Of a stretch of 64,000 bases of DNA, positions 23,884 to 37,248 are shown piece by piece (positions within the stretch are counted from its first letter, which is position 1; each line of letters opens with the position of its first letter). Source of the stretch: Erythroxylum novogranatense (Eukaryota > Streptophyta > Magnoliopsida > Malpighiales > Erythroxylaceae); contig CM057234.1 in NCBI GenBank assembly GCA_029891385.1, positions 24,414,350 to 24,478,349 of the forward strand, in the 5' to 3' direction. The notes below the pieces were generated by a model that made no database searches, was not told where the DNA came from, and saw only the letters and a program-made list of their open reading frames with translations. A program made the translations under genes and the position numbers.

Positions 23884-25528
23884 TTGTTAAGCGTTCATTT
23901 GTTTCTGGCAGAAGTGGTTTTATGGACTGAAACCGTGTGTTTTCGATGACTTTTACTGTGAAAATGCCAAGAGTTCGTGTTGGGGACTGGAGGATAGGAG
24001 TGAACTTTGGCACTACCTTTACGAATAATGTGCGTTCACTTACTATTTTTACTCTTTTTCTCTTTTCTCTGAAGCTGTAGTTGGTTGCAGGAGAAAGAGA
24101 GTAGTTGGATTGGTGGACCACCGTAAGTAAATGAGTCTCTCCATCAATTCATTGAAGAAAATGTTTTTTACCTCTACCCTTCAGGCTTTGTTTTGTTTTG
24201 TTTTCCAACTTTCTCAAATTCCAACGACTGCTGAACAACAGAGTGTATGAGCCTTTTGTCCCAACATTTACTTATGTATCCCCGTGCGAACCTTGTACCT
24301 TCAAGCTTTAAAGAGACCACTAATGTTTGAAATCCCATTTCGTTTTCCATTACAGTGAACCAAACCACAACAGAATAAGCTCAATTTGCAATTTGAAGAC
24401 TGACAATCAGCTCCTCAAATGTGACAAGTTTTGTCAGTCTAAAAGTACCAGTCCCAGATTCCGAGATATACAGGTCTTGCTTTCTCCATATTTACAGGTT
24501 TTTTCTTAAACGATTCCTTAAAGCTAACATTGTCAATCTTACATTACATTAGATATTTTAAGCTTCGAGCTTGATTAACTAGTACCTTCCTATCATCAAA
24601 TAATTTTTGTAAGATGATACAGAAGTCCTTGTAACTAGTTGTTCATCATCTAATGCCTACAAGGGTGACGTTGGTAGTTATTGAGGTGGGATACAAGCAC
24701 TTGATAATGTTCCCGCGGAAAGCTACTGTTCTACTAAAGGTCCTCCCTCATTAAGTACAATGGAGGGTGGCCTTGTAACCCATGAATTTCACATCATGTC
24801 ATGTATCATGACCTCATTATCTTCCATCTTGCATGAAAACGTTTTAAGAAGACATCCTCAAGCAAAGTTTCTGTACTTTGGGCCATTTGATGTTTAGAAT
24901 TAGCGGTACTACTAAGCTCTAAGATCAACTAGCCATGTCAATATCTTAAGGATCAAACCTAAACATGTGCAATAACTTCAATGCACAAGGACGCATTAAC
25001 TGTTGAATCCCCTCCGCCACTATACAGTACAGACGTACGATCCAATAGCAAGCAAATGGCTGAGTATGCCAACCTGTCAAGATATGCTGAATTTACCAAG
25101 CACTTTATACAGTAGAATTACACTCAAAAAGAATACACGTCCTTTTTCTTACATAATTGAGTACAACTTATTAAATTTGTGTTATTATCTTACAGTTTTC
25201 CTAGTTTATTTTCACGAGATAACGGATTGACATCTATGATGATGAGGTTTTGTGTTGTGAATTGTAATTGCAAGTGAGGGAGGGTCCTTTGCATGAATTT
25301 ATGCCGGAGCTTTTGGCCTAGCACGATCACCACCTATTTTATTCCCCATAATCGCTTTGTCGCTGCCCTTGGAGTCCCTGATGCAGTAACTTCTGCATAC
25401 AGGAGATGTTTGAAGCTTTTGTTTTTTTCCTTATTTTAAAGTTTGAGACATTCTTATGTTGCAGAGAATAGAATGTTTAACCAACTCATTTTGCACAATT
25501 TTACAGAGATTTGCTTCGATTTCAAATT
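23884..25528. other. Intergenic DNA upstream of the expansin gene, no gene recognised
   Basis: Base composition is less AT-biased than the transposon relics, consistent with host intergenic or promoter DNA. No conserved protein motif was found. A short frame near 25003-25100 has a faint Kelch-like phrase but is too short to claim. Confidence 0.5.
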
Positions 25529-26010
25529 TTCTATAAGAAAAATAGGTTTTAGAGATGAAAATTATGGGAAATAAATTTGGCTACAGAAATTATCGATAGA
25601 AAGAGCCATCGAAGAAATAGTTGTAGGTAAAATTTAGGAACGGATAAAATGAATCCGTCGCAAATTTAGCAACAGAAATTTGTATATTCGTCAGTAAATT
25701 TGAGGACGGAATTTTATATTTTCGTCGCTAAATTAACGTAAATTTATTAACAAATTTAGAATATTTTGTCACTAAGTTGCCAACAGAATCACAATATTCC
25801 GTCAGTGAATTCAATGACGGTAAGTTCTAAGTTTGTCGCTAAATTTATTGACGGACATAAAACATTCCGTCGGTAAATATTATCCGTCACTAAATATTTA
25901 CCTACATAATATATTATTCTATTAAGAACGTAGCGATGAGGTTATATATTCCATCAGTAACTTAGCGTCGAAATGATATATTCTGTCAGCACTCAGTTGC
26001 TAATTAGTGA
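25529..26010. repeat. Left subterminal repeats of the CACTA element
   Basis: Many variants of tccgtcgg-taaat and ttgacgga in both orientations, for example aatccgtcgcaaatttag, ttccgtcagtgaattc, attgacggacataaaac and attccgtcggtaaatatt. In En/Spm elements such motifs are bound by the accessory protein TnpA. Confidence 0.8.
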
Positions 26011-26327
26011 CAGATTATTGTATTTCTGTCGGAAATTTTAATTATGATAAATTTCAACCATGATTTTTTACTTCCTACCTAAGTTTTCTGTTGATAATGT
26101 GATGATTTTTATTGTACATTTAATTTATGTAAATAATATAACGTTAATTGATAAATGTAAAGTAAACATTGTTCTAAATGGTAAAATTAAAAATTATAAT
26201 GTACATAAATAAGTACTTTGAAATTACTGTCAATTAAGAATTTATACAAAAACTTAAGAGCATCAGACTATCATTACATTCACTTATCCAAAAGCTATAC
26301 AGGTGGTAAAGGCAGATGCTCTGATTG

Positions 26328-27974
26328 CTACGATGAGGTCCTGTCCCTACCGTTCAACTCATTCACCTCATTACGAAGCTGGGTTATGCACTCCATCAAC
26401 CTCTCTACTGTGCTCTCTATCTGAAGGACTCTATTATTTGATGCAGACTGCCTACTATATTCAATTATAGTAGATGTGGAGAATTGCGAATAACAAATGT
26501 TTGCAAATGAACCTAAGTCAAAAATCTTTCCACAGCAGCTCCTACCACTCATTGCATCAAGATTTGCCTGACTCTCATCAATAGTTTGAGTTCTAAGATC
26601 ATCGTTCAATGCTTTTGTGTATTTGGTCATATCATTATAATTGTCTATATTAATAAGTGATATGTTGACGAAGGCCACATCATTATGCTTCTTGGTGTGA
26701 GTATATAAAAAGAGCTAGCATAGTGTAGGCTTTCTGTTCATAAACTTTTCCTGCTTCAAAAAAAATATTATAAGTGAACTACAATTTATAAAAATTTTGA
26801 CTGAATTTCCCTTATTATTATCATATTTACCCCTGTTAGATAAAAAAAATTTAACTTAACAACACAATCATTAATGACACCAAACATTTATAACATTATT
26901 ATTCTCTATAATGCACATATATTTTTGTTTTAAATTTCAGACATCAAATTACATTGAAACCAAATTTCATACATCAAAGGACAAAAATCAGGATATAAGT
27001 GTACAGTTTTGATACTTACAAGTTAAAGTGCATGATCCTGGCGGGTCAAATATCCTCCAGTGTGTACAAGTAGACTTTCTCCGTTTGGTCTTTCATATCT
27101 ATTAGTAGAATTACGCTCTGAAATGGATATTGTCTCAGGTGATGCCCAATACTGTTGCCAACAACTCTATATTTCTTTAGTCTGAAATGGATATTGTCTC
27201 AGGTGATGCCCAATACTACTACCAACAACTCTATATTTCTTTAGTTATATATGGTGATCATACACCATTCTTGTGTATTGAAGCAAAAGTTTCTATAACA
27301 TGTATGAGCTCGCCTCTCCCATACATTATAAATTACAATATCAAATTTTGGATCAAAAAAATTCTTTATGAAAAAAAGAAAAACATACTATAAATACTTA
27401 TAAACAAAAATATTTATCTAATTAATGTATACAATTAGATAAAATAAAAAAGATTAAATAATATACTTTTGTACCTCAAACTCCGGATAATAAAAATCCT
27501 TTGTCGGTTAGGAGACATCATTCCATATATAACCCTCAAGGTCTATCCTCTCTTTGAACTTGGATGAGATATTTCTTAAGCACGTTCTAGGCAGAACTAA
27601 CCTAATATATAAGTTATTTAGATCATTTTCAAATTAAAACCTATAACTTCAATATAAACCTATGATGTTATCATATATTACAAAATTTTTAGAATTTTAC
27701 TTACAAATTGTTGACAATTGTGATGTACGTTCTTCCATCAACTCCCTTGGCTCTAGGATGGAGGTCATTTCTTTCATTCGCAACGTTTAACTCTGATATC
27801 CCTGTAGGTATAAGGTTGGTAGATGGCATAACAATAGGTACAAAAGGTGATGTCTCATCTGAATGTGCAGTAGCATCTGCAGAATATGATGCTTCACCCG
27901 GAAATGCACTGGCTTCTCCAGATCGTTGTAACCTGAGCCTTGATCGCATCATATCCTGTTTTCTCTTTGGTGGC
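26328..27974 (-). pseudogene. CACTA second-ORF relic (plant PF03004-like accessory protein)
   Basis: On the minus strand an ATG near 27974 opens MPPKRKQDMMRSRLRL in a frame running to 27701, followed by broken sequence. A second open piece at 26678-26328 encodes IDESQANLDAMSGRSCCGK and, near its end, a heptad-like IESTVERLMECITQLRNEV that could form a coiled coil. In CACTA elements the gene after the transposase often encodes such a protein with a C-terminal coiled coil. The match here is by position and general layout and is weaker than for TNP2. A 64-bp tandem duplication at 27117-27244 further breaks it. Confidence 0.5.
27117..27244. repeat. 64-bp tandem duplication in the CACTA element
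   Basis: Copies 27117-27180 and 27181-27244 differ at about three bases (actgttgcc versus actactacc). Confidence 0.9.
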
Positions 27975-28099
27975 ATTTTTTTTACCTGAAATTCACATTT
28001 TATTGAATTTTCCAACATAAAATAATATAAATTCAATGTATAACAATATATTGTTGATGCAACAATATATTTATTCATATAATATTCTATTACAAGCAT

Positions 28100-31000
28100 A
28101 AATTAATCGCTATCAACACTTAATTGTAAATCAAAATCATCATCACCTTTTTTTTGAAAAATTAAAATCAAACTCAGGCTGCTCTTCAAATCTCTTGCCC
28201 TCTTCATCTTCTCCAGATGATATTTCAACATATTCATTATTTGGATCGTTCAAAGGTTCGTTCTCGTCATATGTTACACATGCATTTATTTCATAAACAT
28301 CTTCCTTGTAACATCCCATCACCAATGGGAAGGATAAATTGGTCATTGAGGACGGGTTAGGAGTGTGGAAACATAGCTCGGCATGTTCATGCATATTATG
28401 GCCGCTAACTATATATGAATGGTAATTTTTGCACATGCATATGACTGTACATGCATTAATGACATTTCCCGGCATATGTGTCTATTAATGTAATTTTTGT
28501 GAAAAATGTGATATATGTGCTTGAAAAATTGAATTGGAGTGATTTATGTGTGTTTTACATTTTTAGGAAATTTTAGAAATTTTTCTGGAAATTTTGGAGA
28601 AAAACTTCCGGACCGAAAAAATAATTGATAATGAGTTTTGACTGAGTGATGTAGCACGCCACCCTCACAGGGCACAGACTCGGATATCACCATCGATGTC
28701 GGGTTCGGGTCATGCGGGAGTGAGGTGTTACACTCCTGAAACGTTTCACTTTCAATTCTCTTATTTTCTCCTTTTTCATATAATTCAAAAACACCTATAG
28801 TTTTTACTTTGCATACGACCAACTAATCTGATTTATCTCGTCATAAGTTGTGAAAAGGGACATAATAAACCTGGATCGCTTGCACTGCCAACATGAAAGA
28901 TTCAAATTGTCTAAATCTTCTTCACTGGTTGATTTCAACTAGATTGGATCGATTGTGCACTTTTGTTTCAACATTAAGAATTGGATAAAACCATTCACAC
29001 TTAAATATCACACTCTATTTTATTGGAAATACAGGGTATTCAATTTCAAGTATCTCAATAATTTTATCATAGTAATCCATCAATTCTCCCTGTATGCAAA
29101 CCCCACTATTTACTATTGTCGTGTCATGACCATAATATTCTATATAAAATTTGTATCCATTAACAAAATACACCGGATACGATTTAACAATTTGCAAGAT
29201 CACATATGAACTTGTTCTCTATTTGATTTTTTAAGGCCTACATAAAAAACAATTGATCATATTAAGTAATATAGTGTCATCTAATCACTTTGATTTGATA
29301 ATTCAACCATTTCAATTATTACAAGTGAAACTTACCTATTACTTGAATCATCAAGGAAAGTGTCTTTCAACTTCTTTATTGATATTATCCTATGTTGTTT
29401 CGGGAAATAGCTCGCATAACCATTTTTTGTATAATCTAAAAGCATTATTATTTATTTTAGTTGTGAACAACAGTAACTTCGGAAACTCAAATAATCTATT
29501 TCAAAATCAACTTAAACTTACTACACGAAAGGTTGAACCTCTTGACAATTCAATAAAATGTAACCATGAGCAGCCTCAATTTCTTCTGTTGTTAACATTC
29601 TTCTAGTTGAGTGTCTATATGTTCGTCATTGATATGTGAAAATAGATAAGTTACCATCAACATCACCTGTTTCTCCCTCATCGTCATTATAAGGAACTTT
29701 TTTTTCTCTTATGTGCACATACGGTTCAAAATAATGTGAACAAAATATACTTGTTTCCTCCATTAATAAGCATTACATATCGAACCTTCAACTCTAACCT
29801 TATTTTTGACTTTTTTCTTCAAGTGATGCAAATACCTACATTACAAATAGGGTTATTACAATTTTGTGATTAAAACATGCTATAACTTTTATTTAAATAT
29901 TAACTATGATTACCTCTTAAACGAATATATCTATCGTTATTAAACCGCACCAGCAAGTTTAGCCTCGTTTGCTAAGTGTATAAGTAGACGCTTCATACAA
30001 TCAAAAAACCTTGGAGGAAAAGTCCATTCAATTTACACAAGATAACTGGAATTTCCCTTTCTAGTTTTTCCATTTTAACCAACTTTATTTTAGATAATGT
30101 TAAGCTTTTGAAAAACAAGCTTAATTCTATTATAGCTTCCCAAACCTTATTTGATAGCAACTCTCGAAATGCAATTAGGATTAGCCTTTGCATAAACATA
30201 TGACAATCATTATTTTCCATCCCAAATAATTTGTACTTCCTTATATCCACACATCTTGCTAAGTTCGAAACATAATCATTAGGAAACTTTAGACTTTTTA
30301 ACCATTCACACAAAATTTTCTTTTGTTATTTTTCCAAAATGTTACATACTTTTGGATATTTACCGGTGTGAAGATATTTATCTAACTCATTCTTTCTATA
30401 AAAAAGTTTCAAATCAGCTCGTGATTTTGCATTGTCCCTTGTCCTCCTTTCAATGTTCATTATGATGTTGAATAAATTGTCAAAAATATTTTTTCCAATA
30501 TGTATCACGTCTATATTATGACGTATTAAATTACTTTTCCAATATGACAAATCCCAAAAGATACATTGCTTTCTTCAACCAAAGTTTTTACTAATGTTTC
30601 TATTAACTTCTTTAGCTTCAAGTTTTGTAACTTTCAATAACCTTAATTCATCAATCTCTTGCAATATTTCTTCACCAGCTTTATGAGGGAGAGGAGGTGT
30701 TTCTACCATCCTGTTCTTAATAAACTTTTGTTTATTGCATCTAAATGGATGCACTGGAGGAAGAAATTTTCTGTGGTTATCAAACCTTATGTTTTGGCCC
30801 CGTTAAGAAGATAAATCGTATCAAAATCATTACTAAAGTAAGGACAAGCTAATTTTCCTTATGTGTTCCATCTAAACAATATAGCATATGTAGGGAAATC
30901 ACTAATAGTCCACATCAAAGCTGCTCTTAACAAAAAATTTTGTTTAAGAGATACATCATATGTCTCCACACCAAATTCCCAAAGATGATACAATTTAAAG

Positions 31001-31763
31001 ACCAATGATTGTAAAAAAACATCAGTTTTATGCTTTGGACTTGTAGGCCCTGACATAATCACCGTCAAGAACATATATGCCTCATTCATACACATCTATG
31101 GAGGCAAATTATAAGAAATAATTACGATTGACCATGATGAATATTATTAGTCGGATTGACCAAAAGGTTGGAATATGTCTGTCGACAATCCCAACCTAAC
31201 ATTTCTATTTGCAGCTGTAAACTCAAAATGGGTGTTATTGAAATATTTACATGCGAGTTCATCCGATGGATGGCTCATTATTTCATCTTCCTGTTCATGT
31301 TCATTATGCCATCTTATAAGAGATACAGTAACATCAGAGTTATATAGTCTTTGAAGTCTTAGAGTTAATGGAAAATAATACATCAGCTTCTAGGATATTA
31401 ATTTCTATTTCATAGAATGTTTTCTAGGTTTGAACCTAGATTAATAATAAAATTTGCACTCTTGTAATTCCATATCATCTCCCCAAAACAACATACATCC
31501 AAAATTGCAACAATCAATTTTTTTAACTAGCAAACCAAGCCCCTAATCAGTTTCTTCATATTGTAGAAATTATCAACAATTGTATGATCAGGAGCCAATG
31601 ATTCATTATACCAAATAAGAATTTTATCCAAACTTCGATCAGAAATATGTCCCTCGGACTTTATGTTCATTATTTGAGTAATTGAAGATAATTGATTCAT
31701 GATCTCACAATTTGGCCATAATTCTTGGTCAGTTGATTTTAGCAAGTCAAAAATCTTTTTCAC
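28100..31763 (-). pseudogene. TNP2-like CACTA transposase relic
   Basis: Pieces in order on the minus strand: 31763-31527 and 31383-31147, the latter ending ANRNVRLGLSTDIFQPFG; 31095-30859 with ETYDVSLKQNFLLRAALMW; 30550-30326; and 30313-29993 with CEWLKSLKFPNDYVSNLARC and REIPVILCKLNGLF. Then 29203-28858 holds the DUF4216-type end, with VKSYPVYFVNGYKFYIEYYG, NSGVCIQGE and, after a stop, VIFKCEWFYP. The C-terminal acidic tail is split by a solo LTR at 28317-28732 and resumes with DVYEINACVTYDENEP. TNP2 is the catalytic transposase of En/Spm elements. There are many stops and frameshifts, so it is inactive. Confidence 0.88.
28317..28732 (-). mobile_element. Solo LTR, 416 bp, inserted in the TNP2 relic
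   Basis: It begins tgtaacatccc and ends gaggtgttaca, with matching inverted ends (TGTAACA/TGTTACA). On the minus strand it opens TGTAACACCTCACTCCCGC, a start seen in plant Ty3/gypsy LTRs. Flanks ttcct (28312-28316) and ctcct (28733-28737) agree at four of five bases, consistent with an old target duplication. TNP2 reading resumes on the other side. Confidence 0.7.
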
Positions 31764-34574
31764 CTGTGGGTTCGGTTCTTCAAGAGTTTCTAAATTCGTT
31801 TTAAAGGTATAACTGGCTCCTAAGCTCCTAAGTTCTCGTTGTGACTGTTAAGCTCGTGAAATTTTTCACCGATAAGTCTTATGGGAGCTACATCACGAGT
31901 TTCCAGCTTATATATCATCCTAGGGGTTTATTATACAAAAAAATTGTCATATCAATTACGTGAATTTCTTATGATAATACTAAGTTTGAATTAATCACCT
32001 ACAAGTTCAAGTCTTTACGTTTCAATTTAAACAATGCCTACCCATAAATACTTAGACTATTAAACCTGAGCCTAAAATCTCATCAATCATTGTTATAGGT
32101 AAAATTGCAAAGAACAACAAAAAATTGATCTCATTGTAGACATTACTTAGTTGAATGACTTACCTTGATAGACAAATAATCACAAACTACAAAGAAGAAG
32201 AATGAGGTTGGACAATTATCGACACTTTTCAATACAGAACATGCCCTGCAAGATATACAATATTAATCCCTGTTAATGAGTGTATTATGTCATTTTGATA
32301 GCATATTTTGTTGAACTCTAAAATATAGTTCAATGTTAATCCCTGTTAGTGACTATTATCAAGTAAATTGACATACCTTGATGTAATTTATGTTTCAACA
32401 AAATTAGGGACATGTGGATTTATATTTAACAAAAAAAAATTAAAACCTGTCCCTACATTAAAACCGAAGTTTTATTTTGTGTTCATTTTCATTAGATTCA
32501 TAATTAAATGCATAACTAAAAGGTAATTTAGATTTTTTAAAGTCTAAAACTCAAGATAGGGATCATATTATAGATGAAAATATTACAAATATTACATTGA
32601 ACAAAACTATGCTTACTTTATTTGTGAAGAGATTTTGGTGTAAAGAGGAAGAGAAAGATAGAGTTGATATCAATTTCATTGGTGACATCTACATCAATCT
32701 ACTTATAGATATTTTTAAATACCAATAGGGAAATATATATGGTTTTTTTGAAGTTATCATTTATGCACTTAATTATTCATAATTTTTTATTTATGAACCT
32801 AATAATGGTGTTATGCCTTAAAGTGTTAGACTAGTAAATAATTCAAAGCTAGCTTAGGGAAGACAAAATGATAGTTAATCAAATGATGCATGGTATAAGC
32901 TGTACTTGATTTTAGTTATTTATTTGTGGCATTTAAAGTGACTTTGATTTGTTAGAACTATGTGTAAGTTGCTTTTTCTAAGATTTGTTGTTCTTTCCTA
33001 CTAATGTTGTGACAAAGAGATGTCAACTTTTTTTTTAGTTTTGTTGCAATATAATTGGGCTTATCTTGGCTTTTGTACACATCTTTGTTCAAAATGATTT
33101 GTACTATATTCAATTGCTTAAGTGGAATACGGATATTTGTATTGTGAATTAGAATTTGAATAGAAAAGATATTTGGGGTATCTTTGTTTTCTCTATTTGG
33201 CCCCTCTATAAAATAAATTATAATTAGATGAAGCATTTTATTAGGTTTCTCACATTTTAGCGCTATGTTAATTATTTATCTTTGTGTTGTATCCTTAAAT
33301 TTATGGTTGCATCTTATAGTTGTAGGTTTATAATTTCTTGGGCCTCTTATTAATGCTACTATAAAATTTAGTGTTTTGGTTAATGTTCATGAAAATTTTG
33401 TCAAGAATTGATAGGTCATGTTGTGTCACTTCTCTTTGTTTTTGGTTATTTGGCCTGATGTTTCTTAGTATAAAAGTTCATGAGGTTCTTCTTTACCAAA
33501 AAATTAAGTTAGTCTAAAATTAAAACATCTCTATTTCTTCAAATTCCATACTTTAGCAAATTCACTTCTTTAATTTAGGTCTAATTTTAAAATATTTTTA
33601 TTTATAAAAGTTTTAGGTCAATTTTATTCATCATTTAAGTACATTAAAAGACCTTAAAACATAAACATCCAATTTTATTCATCATTTAAGTACATTAAAA
33701 AGACCTTAAAACATAAACATCCAATTTCTCTACTCTTCAAATTATTAGCTGATCATAAATTATCATAACTAAAACAACATAGTTTTACAAATCCTTCCCG
33801 AATCTTTTCTTCCTCAAATCAATCCCCTCAATTCACCATATTTGTTTCAAAACCTAAATAACAATTGTAAAATCTTTAACACCTTTCATCAAACATTTCA
33901 CCTCTAAATAACATTTCATCGAATATTTTGTAGGCAACTCGAATTCATTTCTAAATAACATAAAACTACTGTATTTTTTCATCATTTACCAACATAAATA
34001 CGTTCAAACACATTTAGTTTTGAAAAAAATGACATGAATAGCAAACCTAATTTTCTGAAAGCACTTTCAAAATGTCAAATGGGTGTACCAATTTTATCAA
34101 ATGTACAGATTAACAGATGTCAATTTAACAAAAGAGAAAGTACTTTGGAAACTGATACATGATACAAACCTTGTTGAAGACATCAGATAAGCTTATTGAG
34201 ATGAAAGGATCCAACAAAGCCAAAGCAATCATTAAATACCAGCACAAAACAATTGATTAGATGGTAGATAAAAAATTATGAAGAAACTGTCTTACCCTCA
34301 AAACTTTTCATCCGATTAAATAGAATTTATTGAAAAATAAACGAAGCTTTGTATTCAAACATTTGACAACAATTAACCTCCACTTAACTGAAAACGATGG
34401 ACAATGGACGATGGACTAGAGCGAAGCACGTACAATGGAGGATGAACGACGAACGAGATGGACGACGATATAGCAGAAAACGAAGAAGAAAGAAGACAAT
34501 GGACCAGGGGTAGGTTTAAGGTTGAATGAAAACGACGCCGTTTGGTGTCAAACCAAATGATGTCGTTTTCTTTT
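31764..34574. other. CACTA 5' region, no coding sequence recognised
   Basis: This should hold the promoter and first exon of the TNP2 gene (minus strand), but apart from faint transposase-like text at 31800-31930 nothing can be read. It contains a 51-bp tandem duplication at 33619-33720. Confidence 0.5.
33619..33720. repeat. 51-bp tandem duplication
   Basis: The phrase caattttattcatcattta through aaaacataaacatc occurs at 33619-33669 and again from 33670, differing by one A. Confidence 0.9.
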
Positions 34575-34885
34575 TATTAAAAACGTCAAATTTGTTGACG
34601 AAATGATAGTTCCGTCGGTAAATTACCGATAGAAATTGCTTTCGTCAGTACACCCTGATGCTTATATTTGCTGCCTATTTTATTGATGAACATCGCTATT
34701 CCATCGCTATATTTCGTTGGTAAAATTGTCGAGATAATTTCTCTCTGCCTTTACCGACGTCAGATATTTTGTCCGTAAATTTTTCCGACAATGTTATTGA
34801 GGGAAAATTAATTTTCGTCGTTAATTTACTACAGTCTTGTTTCCGTTAGTAATGTTCCGAAGTAATTTGTAATTTTCTTGTATTA
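34575..34885. repeat. Right subterminal repeats of the CACTA element
   Basis: Repeated variants such as gttccgtcggtaaattac, tttaccgacgtcag and ccgacaatgtt, facing those at the left end. Confidence 0.8.
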
Positions 34886-36880
34886 ATAAAGTAATATTTG
34901 TATTTCAGCATATAACGTTGAAAATGGTACCTTTTATTAGTCCATCTAAATTACATTGGTGCTAGTCCACCGTATTTGAACCGATGGAGGAAGGGATTAT
35001 AATAATTTGAATAATAAAAAATGCATAATGATTATTTACTAAAAATTATAGAAAATACATGGCTATAATATAAGGGCACATAAATGATTATCATATATTC
35101 CAGTACGACATAGTTTTTTGCTCGAGCTACATCGGGAACTATCCTAGAATTTGCCTATTGAGTTTCAAAATATAATTTGCTATTAAAAATCTTGAGTATT
35201 GTCCTACTTCTTTCAATTTTTATTTTTTTAATTAACAAGACCCGATCAATCCATGTACTTCAAACTTAATATACAAAAAAGCTCTTCATATAGGGGAATC
35301 CTGAGAGAGAAAACATAGTCAGAAGATTGAATAGTCCTAAGCTCAGTAGGCCTTAAAGCTACATATATATCTACCAGGTACTTTTTTGTGGTCATTCTCC
35401 TTCTGTCCACCACCTACGTACATTACTAGAGAAAAGGCTTTAGACCCTACAACCTCCACCATCTCCCATCTCCCATCTCCCATCTCCCATCTCCCATCTC
35501 CCATCTCAGTCTCAAAAACTATTCCAAGGATGTAATCATTGTCCAATGCCTAGTAATATAACTTTCAAGCTCACATGTTATGTTTATTTTAGAGTACACT
35601 ACCAAGCTATCCGCACGTCGTAACTTCACATCATTTGTTCAGTAAGAAAATTTGTTTTCAAAGTGGCTTTGGTTCCTGAGAAGGTAACGTATCTATGGCC
35701 TAGATTGAGCGGGCCTTTATGTCTTTAATTCACTTATCACCGAGCACCTTTATGGATGATCGATCTCAGTGCAAGAAAAACCAACTTTTCTTAATGTACA
35801 GGAAGTCAGTCCCTGAAAAGCTTCCAGTGAATAAAGTTAAAGGATCATGAGCATCCAATAAGGAACCCTATAAAATTTTGAAGATGATGACTCACGTCCA
35901 GAAGTAGACTCGAGTGACAATTGCCTGGGGTTTATCTGCATGTATGTTTTCTACTCTTAGCTGGCTAAATTAATGCCTAAATCAATCACAGACAAATGCA
36001 CAGGAGGATAGCTATCAATTTACTAACGTTACAACCCCCCAAAGGAGACAACGTATCAATCTACTTCTCAGCCATATCGTGGTGTGGGTTCACTGTTGTC
36101 TATTTGATCCTGAGCATGCAAAAATATCATTCAATCAGGTTTCTCCAATTAATTCGCAAGATCTTCAGCTCAAATAATATATACACTTATTTTCTCAAAA
36201 AGTGGTCCTGAAAAGGAAACCCGTAAACTTCTTACTCCATATTCCTTTACTAAAGCCAGCAAATTATGATAATTACGATAATTGAGCACAATAAAATTAT
36301 AATCATGGTAAATCATATAATAATAAAATTAAATTGCAATTGCAATGTCAAAGAAATTCTGACGTCCATGTATAACAACATATCATATGCAAAAGAAAGA
36401 ATATGCAAGCATCCAAAGAAAACGCGTCTTTCACTGAAACTCAGACTGCCACTGGAGCGAAGTACCAAGTCTTTTGCTTATGAATGATATGTTACTGTTA
36501 AGATGCATTGCAAATCTCAGAGACCTAAATAGCCAAACTTGATCAAACAAAATCGCTGGCAAGCATCTCCTGTATTGCACCTAGTTAATGCTTGTTTGAG
36601 AAGTACCATGGACCAACACATCACGTGCATCGCAGTATGAAAATAAAGATTTGTTGCTTCTTTTCCATTTTATTTGTTCTTCGCCCTTTCAATTCCTAAT
36701 CGTATACCATATCATTTAATGCTAAACCCCACCTAGATTCCATTGTCTTTGATTTTAGCAATATCCAAAATTCTTTTATTTTTAAATTGTTATAAGAAGC
36801 ATGAGCAGAAGTGTTGCATGGAATCGAAATTACCACAACAGGTACAACGTGACACATGGAACTGCTAATTCTAAAAATAC
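34886..36880. other. Intergenic DNA between the CACTA and copia-1 elements
   Basis: Less AT-biased and free of recognised transposon motifs, apart from the 7-bp minisatellite at 35460-35508. No convincing gene; open frames at 35996-36211 and 36266-36487 match nothing I know. Confidence 0.5.
35460..35508. repeat. 7-bp minisatellite (catctcc)n
   Basis: Seven consecutive units of catctcc, the last ending catctca. Confidence 0.95.
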
Positions 36881-36885
36881 ATAAG

Positions 36886-37246
36886 TGTTAGGTAAAGGGA
36901 CTTTGTCCATATTGGAAATGAGAGAGGGAGGGGGGAGGCTAAACAAGTATAAATAAACCCCCTCTCCCTCCCATTTATCTCATCCCAAAAACCAAAGTAA
37001 CTCTTAGTAAGAGTGGTAAATTTTGGTGAGTAAATTTTTTGGGTGTATTGGGGTAAGGGTTGAGAGTGTGTGAAAACACTAGTGAGTTGAGTGTTGAGTG
37101 TAAACATTTGTAAGTGTTGTTTTCTCCCTAATAAAAGGGTATCAGATGGCAGAGAGGCGTAAAGCAATTTGGCGAACTCCGTTATCAAATATTGTGTTGT
37201 TTTATTGGCGTTTTTCGTTGCGTGGAAATAATTTAATTTCCTAACA
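36886..37246 (+). repeat. 5' LTR of copia-1
   Basis: 361 bp, tgttagg to cctaaca. A TATA box, tataaataa, at 36948-36956 sits between a G-rich arm (agagggaggggggag) and a C-rich arm (ccccctctccctccc), which could pair. Confidence 0.95.
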
Positions 37247-37248
37247 AT

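Larger units (their letters stand above)
25529..34885 (-). mobile_element. Decayed CACTA (En/Spm) transposon, about 9.36 kb
   Basis: The left end reads ttctataagaaaaatag (25529-25545) and the right end, on the minus strand, taatacaagaaaattac (34885-34869). Both are close to the CACTACAAGAAAA terminus, with the first bases mutated. Subterminal regions hold many accgacgg/ccgtcggt-type repeats, as in plant CACTA elements. Between them lie TNP2 and second-ORF relics on the minus strand. No 3-bp target duplication could be confirmed. Confidence 0.8.

Noticed and set aside
23680..24121. Small genes upstream of the expansin
   Set aside because: The frames overlap the presumed promoter and leader, show no motif, and end without conserved signals.
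25003..25100. Kelch/F-box fragment (YDPIASKWLSMP phrase)
   Set aside because: One short phrase without repeats, neighbouring exons or an F-box; chance cannot be excluded.
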